Source: Flavobacteriales bacterium
GTDB taxonomy: Bacteria > Bacteroidota > Bacteroidia > Flavobacteriales_E > Vicingaceae
Reading direction: 5' to 3'
NCBI GenBank assembly: GCA_003487525.1
Contig: DNDT01000356.1
Coordinates: 1 to 11,581, forward strand
Length of the DNA: 11,581 bases
A program made the position numbers and the translations under genes. The notes below the pieces were generated by a model. The model saw only the letters and a program-made list of their open reading frames with translations, was not told the DNA's origin and made no database searches. This document shows positions 7,191-11,581 of the stretch, piece by piece (the first letter of the stretch is position 1; each line of letters opens with the position of its first letter).

Positions 7191-8158
7191 TTCTTTTCAA
7201 TTTCCTCGAAAATTCCGTACAGTTCCTCTCTGGTATCGGCCGTTACAAGCTGAAGCCTTAGTGGTTTGAAATTCGGAATTCCCTTGAAATAAGGCGCATA
7301 ATGCCTTCTCATCTCCACAATTCCCACACGTTCGCCCTTCCATTCGAGAGAAAAATCAAGGTGCTTGCGCGCAGCATCCACGCGTTCCCGCACATTGGGC
7401 TCGTCCGGTAAAATCCCTTCTTTCAAATAGGTTTTTATCTGATTGAATATCCAGGGATTGCCGATACTCGCACGGCCGATCATCACACCGTCAACCCCGT
7501 ATTTGTCTCTCTTTTCCCTGGCACTTTCCGCACTGTTCACGTCTCCATTTCCAAATACGGGGATATGCAGTCTAGGGTTTTCCTTTACCCGGGCAATGTG
7601 TTCCCAGTTAGCTTCTCCCTTGTACATCTGAACCCTCGTTCTGCCGTGGATACTAATCGCCTGCACACCGACATCCTGCAAGCGTTCGGCTACTTCGCTG
7701 ATAAAAATACTGGATTCATCCCAGCCCAACCTGGTCTTTACAGTCACCGGAAGATTTGTCGACTTGACAATTTCTCCGGTCATGCTGATCATTTTTGGGA
7801 TATCCTTCAGAATCGCCGCCCCGGCACCTTTGCAGGTGACTTTTTTTACCGGGCATCCGTAATTAATATCAATTATATCGGGTTTGGCGGCAGCTGCCAG
7901 TTCGGCCGCCTGCCTCATGTGGTCTATTTCTCCTCCAAAAATTTGAATTCCGATTGGCCGCTCATATTCAAATATGTCCAGCTTTTTTAAGCTTTTGGCT
8001 GCATCGCGAATAAGTCCTTCGGACGAAATAAACTCGGTGAACATAAGATCGGCTCCGTGTTGTTTGCACAAGGCGCGAAATGGAGGATCACTCACGTCTT
8101 CCATAGGTGCCAGAAGCAAGGGGAATTCCCCGAGATCGATATTTCCTATCTTTACCAT
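7163..8158 (-). CDS. dusB: tRNA-dihydrouridine synthase, DusB type
   Basis: Dus enzymes use FMN and NADPH to reduce uridines in the tRNA D-loop to dihydrouridine. The 331-residue protein shows a TIM-barrel start with LLLAPMEDVSDPPFR (14-28, FMN contacts), Q72 in the GIQIFGG strand, the catalytic cysteine C102 in INYGCPVKKV, K141 in VKTRLGWD, H171 in ISIHGRTR, and the phosphate-binding GNGDV (203-207) and MIGRASIGNPWIF (226-238). The helical C-terminal domain (about 250-331) contains MRRHYAPYFKG, typical of the DusB/NifR3 group. Length is normal. It is tail-to-tail with the LolC/E-like gene, overlapping by 28 bp, and divergent from the CPBP protease gene with a 44 bp gap. I chose DusB over DusA/DusC from the overall motif set; exact tRNA position specificity is not provable here. 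Confidence 0.93.
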   Translation of the reverse strand: MVKIGNIDLGEFPLLLAPMEDVSDPPFRALCKQHGADLMFTEFISSEGLIRDAAKSLKKLDIFEYERPIGIQIFGGEIDHMRQAAELAAAAKPDIIDINYGCPVKKVTCKGAGAAILKDIPKMISMTGEIVKSTNLPVTVKTRLGWDESSIFISEVAERLQDVGVQAISIHGRTRVQMYKGEANWEHIARVKENPRLHIPVFGNGDVNSAESAREKRDKYGVDGVMIGRASIGNPWIFNQIKTYLKEGILPDEPNVRERVDAARKHLDFSLEWKGERVGIVEMRRHYAPYFKGIPNFKPLRLQLVTADTREELYGIFEEIEKNYISLSVAS

Positions 8159-8175
8159 TCACAGATTATTCACTG

Positions 8176-8183
8176 CAAAATTA
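8176..8183 (-). promoter_or_regulatory. Bacteroidota -7 promoter element for dusB
   Basis: Read on the minus strand this is TAATTTTG, matching TAnnTTTG, 17 bp before the dusB ATG. A TTTC at 8205-8208, 21 bp upstream, is a one-mismatch -33 candidate that falls inside the first codons of the divergent gene. Confidence 0.45.
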
Positions 8184-8202
8184 CCATTTTTCAATAGCAG
8201 AT

Positions 8203-9123
8203 ATGAAAGCAGGTTCAATAAGTCATCACAACGGACTTTCCAAGGCATTAATTTTAATTGGACTCATACTGACCGGAGGAGGTCTGAGTTACTTTGTAAG
8301 TTTTCTTTTCATTCAATTTTATTACGGGCTGGACGTTTTTGCAAATCCGTCAATTCTGACCAATTTCAGTGCCGATGGAGTGATTCCTGCATTAAAATTC
8401 ATGCAATTAATGAATTCACTTGGGGCGTTTATCATCCCTCCCTTACTCTTTGCCTTTCTCGTCTCGGAAAATTGGAAATCATACCTGGCCATTGATAAAA
8501 GGCCCGATGTTGTTGTTGCATTTTTTGTGATAGCTCTGATGGTCCTTTCACAGCCGTGGATCAATTTTATGGTGTGGCTGAATGAGTCCATGACCCTGCC
8601 TGATTTCCTGTCAACAGCAGAGCATTGGATGAAAGACAAGGAAAAAAGTGCAGAATTGATAACCGAATCTTTTTTAACCATGAATGGAATCGGTGATCTC
8701 GCTGTCAACATTCTGCTGATAGGCTTTGTTGCAGCTCTCGGAGAAGAATTGTTTTTTCGGGGATTAATTCAACCCTATCTCTTCAGAACGACTCGAAATA
8801 TTCACCTTGCCATCTGGTTGACCGCTATTCTTTTCAGTGCCATTCACGTACAGTTTTATGGCTTTCTTCCAAGGATGATACTCGGGGCCATTTTTGGTTA
8901 CGCCTTATATTGGACGGGCTCACTCTGGGTTCCTGTTTTAGCTCATTTCGTTAACAATGCGGGAGCCGTAGTACTGACCTACATATACGGCACCGGACAA
9001 TCGGAACAGCGCATAGAAACGATCGGAATTGAATCCGGTGACTGGACCTATCTGGTGGGTTCAGGGATATTGATAGTGTACGCCTTGATTTATATTCGGA
9101 ATTCGGCAAAAGTGAGGGCATAA
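8203..9123 (+). CDS. CPBP (CAAX-type) intramembrane metalloprotease
   Basis: A multi-pass membrane protein of 306 residues carrying all three signatures of the CPBP/Abi family of glutamate-type intramembrane proteases: EELFFR (181-186), FSAIH (211-215) and HFVNN (248-252). The two glutamates, two histidines and asparagine of the predicted active site are therefore present. Around eight hydrophobic helices are visible, the first near residues 15-38. The family includes CAAX prenyl endopeptidases and bacterial proteins of mostly unknown substrate, some linked to bacteriocin self-immunity; no bacteriocin-like gene is nearby. The open frame extends upstream to 8107, but ATG 8203 is preferred: the extra 32 residues are not hydrophobic, are encoded by DNA antisense to the dusB start, and would cover the dusB promoter. 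A terminator hairpin follows the stop. Confidence 0.88.
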   Translation: MKAGSISHHNGLSKALILIGLILTGGGLSYFVSFLFIQFYYGLDVFANPSILTNFSADGVIPALKFMQLMNSLGAFIIPPLLFAFLVSENWKSYLAIDKRPDVVVAFFVIALMVLSQPWINFMVWLNESMTLPDFLSTAEHWMKDKEKSAELITESFLTMNGIGDLAVNILLIGFVAALGEELFFRGLIQPYLFRTTRNIHLAIWLTAILFSAIHVQFYGFLPRMILGAIFGYALYWTGSLWVPVLAHFVNNAGAVVLTYIYGTGQSEQRIETIGIESGDWTYLVGSGILIVYALIYIRNSAKVRA

Positions 9124-9155
9124 AAAAAGCGTGCAATGCACGCTTTTATTTTTAA
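9122..9155. terminator. Bidirectional rho-independent terminator
   Basis: A perfect 10 bp stem (9125-9134 paired with 9138-9147, GC-rich core GCGTGC/GCACGC) encloses a 3-base loop AAT. On the plus strand it is followed by TTTTATTTTT, and on the minus strand by a run of seven T. It therefore serves both the CPBP protease gene, whose stop is at 9121-9123, and the convergent exbD gene, whose stop codon at 9154-9152 lies in the tail of the hairpin. Confidence 0.9.
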
Positions 9156-9628
9156 TCCACGATCTTATCGGTCTCCATGGTGGAGTAATTTATCTTCAAG
9201 GCATTTGCTTTACGCAATTCCTGTTTGACATCGGTCACGATACCCATTTTGGTTTCTGCATCAACTTTTATGGACCAGGTAATTCTTGGAATTTCAGCTT
9301 CGTCCCTTCTGTTTTTTTCCATCTCAACCCACTGCAAGATATCCGATTTATTGGCAAAAGCATCATTCAACTGGATTCTCGGTTCTTCACCAAGTGTCTT
9401 TTTCAGCGCTCCCATCGGTTTTCCGATGTAAATGTAACTTACCAAAGCCTTGTTCTCCAATTTGGTTATTTCGGTAGCGCTTGGCGTAGCAACCTCAACA
9501 AGAAGGTCCACTTCGCGCATCACCGTAGTCACCATAAAAAAGAACAACAGCATAAATACAATATCCGGCAGCGACGCGGTGGAGATCGCCGGCTGTCTGT
9601 TTCCCGTCTTTTTTTTGAACTTTGACAT
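9152..9628 (-). CDS. ExbD/TolR-family protein (second copy in operon)
   Basis: A 158-residue protein with a basic cytoplasmic start (MSKFKKKTGNRQ), one transmembrane helix (about 20-37) containing LPDIVFMLLFFFMVTTVM, and a periplasmic domain of about 120 residues. D22 in the helix aligns with the proton-carrying aspartate of E. coli ExbD (D25). ExbD/TolR subunits work with a five-fold ExbB/TolQ channel to turn proton flow into movement that drives TonB or similar periplasmic partners. The periplasmic part contains IPRITWSIKVDAETKMGIVTDVKQELRKANALKINYS, which resembles the usual ExbD closing fold. The gene is the last of the four-gene operon, 1 bp after the other exbD-like gene. Sequence similarity between the two is limited mainly to the helix region. 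No TonB or TolB is present in the window. Confidence 0.88.
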   Translation of the reverse strand: MSKFKKKTGNRQPAISTASLPDIVFMLLFFFMVTTVMREVDLLVEVATPSATEITKLENKALVSYIYIGKPMGALKKTLGEEPRIQLNDAFANKSDILQWVEMEKNRRDEAEIPRITWSIKVDAETKMGIVTDVKQELRKANALKINYSTMETDKIVD

Positions 9629-9629
9629 A

Positions 9630-10205
9630 TTAATTGCCTATGCTTTTAGGTTCTGCTTCAGATATACGCTGAGGGTATACCTCTTTGATTGCATCTCGCT
9701 GTTCTTCGGTCAGATCATCGAAATTAGCCCCGAATTTGGTGTTGCCCAGTTCATCTCTCAGGTCATTATATGCCGCAACCAGTTCATTCTGAACTTTTAT
9801 GTACATCTCGTATGAGGTGCCACGGTCATTTTGAAGTGAAATGATCTGCTTGGAAACAGGATAATCCTTTCCCATCAATTCAATATCGGTTAGCTTGAAT
9901 TCGGGTAAATCTTCTCTTGCCGGATTACTGACAATGAATTCTTTTGCCGCTTCCCGTAATTCACTGACCAACATTAGTTGTCCTTCGACAAGTAGCTGAT
10001 CGTTTGCATTTACCAATACTTCAAAAACGTTTCTCTGTTTTACCTCGGGTAAATCTTCAAGCTGTTCTTCTGGCATTGGAGGCAACTTCCTGGTCAATCC
10101 TCCATCGGTATCCATTGTGGTGGTAACGAGAAAGAAGATGAGCAAGAGGAAGGCGATATCCGCCATCGAGCCTGCATTAATTTCGGGTAATTCCCTTCTT
10201 GCCAT
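9630..10205 (-). CDS. ExbD/TolR-family protein (first copy in operon)
   Basis: A 191-residue protein, longer than E. coli ExbD (141 residues). After a short start (MARRELPEINAGS) comes one transmembrane helix (about 14-31) with MADIAFLLLIFFLVTTTM; D16 corresponds to the conserved proton-pathway aspartate. The periplasmic domain begins with the acidic, proline-rich LPPMPEEQLEDLPEVKQRN, followed by NVFEVLVNANDQLLVEGQLM, which is the common ExbD strand pattern, and then a long helical C-terminal part (about 120-191) with AYNDLRDELGNTKF. This C-terminal extension is not in enteric ExbD. The start codon directly abuts the stop of the upstream four-helix protein gene (no gap), so translation is likely coupled. 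Function as motor subunit is family-based; the driven partner is unknown. Confidence 0.88.
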   Translation of the reverse strand: MARRELPEINAGSMADIAFLLLIFFLVTTTMDTDGGLTRKLPPMPEEQLEDLPEVKQRNVFEVLVNANDQLLVEGQLMLVSELREAAKEFIVSNPAREDLPEFKLTDIELMGKDYPVSKQIISLQNDRGTSYEMYIKVQNELVAAYNDLRDELGNTKFGANFDDLTEEQRDAIKEVYPQRISEAEPKSIGN

Positions 10206-10616
10206 TTATTTAAAGGCTTTACTAATTTCTGTATATATGATGGTTCCTACCGCCAGTAAGATCATAACATAAAATGTATACAATCCCGCTTCCGAAAGTT
10301 TCGACATGGTGCCTTCCACCACCTGATCGCCAATGGTGTATGCTTCTCCACTTGAGAGTGAATATCCGACACCAAAAATGATAATCAACACCGCAACTCC
10401 AATCAGTGAATTAATTGCTTTTTTAAAATCCTTGGCCATTCCAACCAGGGGAAAGATCAATGCGGACAGCGCTGCCAATACAAACAGTACATAACACCAG
10501 TTCAACAATAATCCATGTGAAATCACCTCAAAGGCAAACAAAAGATACAGGACGCCGGATAAACCGAGCAGACTAATTAGGATGAGCGAATAGATTTTTG
10601 AGTTTTCTCCTAACAT
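10206..10616 (-). CDS. Small four-helix membrane protein of unknown function in the exbB-exbD operon
   Basis: I do not recognise a named family for this 136-residue protein. It is strongly hydrophobic with four likely transmembrane helices (about 9-31, 36-60, 68-87 and 110-128). A short basic loop AKDFKKA (61-67) lies between helices 2 and 3, and a polar loop SSGEAYTIGDQVVEGTMSKLSEAG (88-111) lies between helices 3 and 4. By the positive-inside rule the basic loop and the ISKAFK end would be cytoplasmic and the acidic loop periplasmic. The gene sits 6 bp after the exbB-like gene and directly abuts the first exbD-like gene, so it is made together with the proton-channel complex. An accessory or stabilising subunit of that complex is the natural inference, but nothing in its sequence proves it. 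Confidence 0.85.
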   Translation of the reverse strand: MLGENSKIYSLILISLLGLSGVLYLLFAFEVISHGLLLNWCYVLFVLAALSALIFPLVGMAKDFKKAINSLIGVAVLIIIFGVGYSLSSGEAYTIGDQVVEGTMSKLSEAGLYTFYVMILLAVGTIIYTEISKAFK

Positions 10617-10622
10617 AATACC

Positions 10623-11462
10623 TTATTTTTTTCCTTGTTCGTGCTCATACTTAACCAACATGTCAACCAATGAAATGGAAGCAGTTTCCATATCATGAAC
10701 AATGCTGTCGATTTTTGAAATAATGTAATTGTAGAAAATCTGCAGAATAATGGCGACAATCAAACCAAATACCGTGGTCAAAAGGGCAACCTTAATACCT
10801 GTTGCAACAATGGCGGGTGAGATATTGTTCGCTGCGGCAATGGCGTCAAAAGCGTCAATCATACCGATAACCGTTCCCATGAACCCAAGCATCGGGGCAA
10901 GCGCAATAAAAAGTGAAATCCAGGAAACTCCTTTTTCCAGATTACCCATTTGCACACCTCCATAAGAAATAACTGACTTTTCAACCATATCCAGACCTTC
11001 ATCGCTTCTGTCAAGTCCCTGGTAGAAAATACTTGCAACCGGTCCGGATGTGTTGCGGCACACTTCTTTTGCCGCCTCAACGCCGCCTGCATGAATGGCA
11101 TCATCAACTTCGCTGATTAATTTCTTGGTGTTTGTCGTCGCCATGTTAAGGTAGATGACACGCTCAATAACGATGGCAAGTCCAAGTATCAAACAAATCA
11201 AAACGATGCCCATAAATTCGGGACCACCTTCAATAAATTTCTCCTTTATAACTTTTGAAAACGACCTTTCACCGGCAGGAACTTCTTCAGCCGCTTGTGC
11301 AGCAACAGGTTCAGCAGGTGTTGTTTCCTCAACAGCAGCTTCTTCTCCGTTGGTCATTTCCTGTTCTGTCTTATTCTCTTCACCTTCCTGAGCTACAACG
11401 CTAAATGGTGCAAACAGGTTAAGCATTCCTGCGATGGCTATGAGACTTAGAATTTTCTTCAT
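10623..11462 (-). CDS. MotA/TolQ/ExbB proton channel family protein
   Basis: A 279-residue protein with the ExbB/TolQ fold: helix 1 (about 83-105, MGIVLICLILGLAIVIERVIYL), a cytoplasmic helical region (about 107-178, with VEAAKEVCRNTSGPVASIFYQGL), helix 2 (about 181-203, ISLFIALAPMLGFMGTVIGMI) and helix 3 (about 222-247, GIKVALLTTVFGLIVAIIL). The APMLGFMGTVIGM and ALLTTVFGL stretches are the family core; T197 and T229/T230 lie where channel threonines are found. Unlike enteric ExbB it has a signal-peptide-like N-terminus (hydrophobic 4-22, possible cut after VVA24), then a 40-residue linker rich in Glu, Ala and Pro (25-65). It is the first gene of the four-gene operon and should form the channel for the two ExbD proteins. 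ATG at 11462 is 54 bp from the upstream tRNA gene; I see no clear -7 element there. Confidence 0.9.
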   Translation of the reverse strand: MKKILSLIAIAGMLNLFAPFSVVAQEGEENKTEQEMTNGEEAAVEETTPAEPVAAQAAEEVPAGERSFSKVIKEKFIEGGPEFMGIVLICLILGLAIVIERVIYLNMATTNTKKLISEVDDAIHAGGVEAAKEVCRNTSGPVASIFYQGLDRSDEGLDMVEKSVISYGGVQMGNLEKGVSWISLFIALAPMLGFMGTVIGMIDAFDAIAAANNISPAIVATGIKVALLTTVFGLIVAIILQIFYNYIISKIDSIVHDMETASISLVDMLVKYEHEQGKK

Positions 11463-11516
11463 TTTATTTGATTTAGTATAATAGTTAAGTCAATTTCTTT
11501 TTTCTTTTCAATTCCG

Positions 11517-11581
11517 CGGAGAGAGAGGGATTCGAACCCTCGAAACCACTTTCGCAGTTTACACGCTTTCCAAGCGTGCGC
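11517..11581 (-). tRNA. tRNA-Ser(GGA), 3' part; 5' end cut by the window edge
   Basis: Read on the minus strand, the segment contains an anticodon stem CACGC/GCGTG closing the 7-base loop TTGGAAA, so the anticodon is GGA (plus-strand positions 11569-11571), reading serine codons UCC and UCU. A long variable arm with a stem AAACTGC/GTGGTTT (some G-T pairs) capped by GAAA marks a class II tRNA. The T arm is GAGGG-TTCGAAT-CCCTC (11525-11541), followed by the 3' acceptor strand TCTCTCC and discriminator G at 11517, as expected for serine. CCA is not encoded. The D arm and 5' acceptor strand lie beyond 11581. It is on the same strand as the exbB operon, 54 bp upstream of it. Confidence 0.95.

Noticed and set aside
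7565..7990. Open frame of 141 codons on the plus strand
   Set aside because: It lies fully antisense to dusB, has no recognisable motif and is explained by codon structure of the real gene.
8147..8154. TATCTTTA as a -7 element for the CPBP protease gene
   Set aside because: It has a mismatch at the important last G, lies 48 bp before the ATG and inside the dusB coding start, so support is too weak to list as a feature.
8107..8202. Longer N-terminus of the CPBP protease (32 more residues from ATG 8107)
   Set aside because: It would overlap the dusB start on the other strand and cover the intergenic promoter, is not hydrophobic, and ATG 8203 gives a normal family N-terminus.
8203..9123. CPBP protease as part of a bacteriocin immunity or defence system
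   Set aside because: No small peptide, bacteriocin processing gene or nuclease is adjacent; neighbours are housekeeping genes on the opposite strand.
9122..9155. Hairpin considered as a repeat element or recombination site
   Set aside because: Position between two convergent stops and T-runs on both strands explain it fully as a bidirectional terminator.
9131..9625. Open frame of 164 codons on the plus strand
   Set aside because: It is antisense to the second exbD gene, starts inside the terminator hairpin, and its cysteine/phenylalanine-rich product looks like a shadow.
11463..11516. TTGACT...TATACT resembling a sigma70-type promoter upstream of exbB
   Set aside because: The two elements are only 7 bp apart, far too close, and this phylum uses a different consensus.
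1..11581. CRISPR array, insertion sequence, prophage or genomic island next to the tRNA-Ser
   Set aside because: No regularly spaced repeats, transposase, integrase or target duplications are seen, and the tRNA is followed by a core operon.

Overview
The window looks like ordinary chromosomal DNA from a member of the Bacteroidota, probably a Bacteroidales/Marinilabiliales-type bacterium. This is inferred from protein character and promoters: several genes are preceded by the TAnnTTTG -7 element of the Bacteroidota primary sigma factor, Shine-Dalgarno sites are largely absent, and the gene orders yicC-gmk-nadD, rbfA-lolC/E-like and exbB-(4-TM protein)-exbD-exbD fit that phylum. Coding density is very high. 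No intergenic gap exceeds about 60 bp, and I see no insertion sequence, phage gene, CRISPR array, plasmid function or compositional island.

Layout: the left edge holds the N-terminal third of a flippase-like (LPG synthase transmembrane-type) protein on the minus strand. Divergent from it is a plus-strand run: an ArsC/Spx-like thioredoxin-fold protein overlapping a two-repeat EamA transporter by 4 bp, then a housekeeping cluster of yicC (RNase family), gmk (guanylate kinase) and nadD (NaMN adenylyltransferase). nadD runs tail-to-tail, with a 16 bp overlap, into a minus-strand MsbA-type ABC exporter. Divergent from that exporter are rbfA and a LolC/LolE-like permease, whose end overlaps the convergent dusB (tRNA-dihydrouridine synthase) by 28 bp. 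Divergent from dusB is a CPBP (CAAX-type) membrane protease. It is separated by a perfect bidirectional terminator hairpin from a minus-strand four-gene operon: an ExbB/TolQ/MotA-type proton channel, a small four-helix membrane protein of unknown function, and two different ExbD/TolR-like proteins. A partial tRNA-Ser(GGA) lies just upstream of that operon at the right edge.

Functionally the window mixes translation and RNA maintenance (yicC, rbfA, dusB, tRNA-Ser), nucleotide and cofactor metabolism (gmk, nadD) and envelope work (flippase-like protein, ABC exporter, LolC/E-like permease, CPBP protease, ExbB/ExbD motor).

I did not find a convincing new defence or mobile system. The most interesting part is the ExbB-X-ExbD1-ExbD2 operon: it has an uncharacterised membrane protein between motor subunits, two non-identical ExbD proteins that both keep the transmembrane aspartate, and a channel protein with a signal-peptide-like start and an acidic linker.
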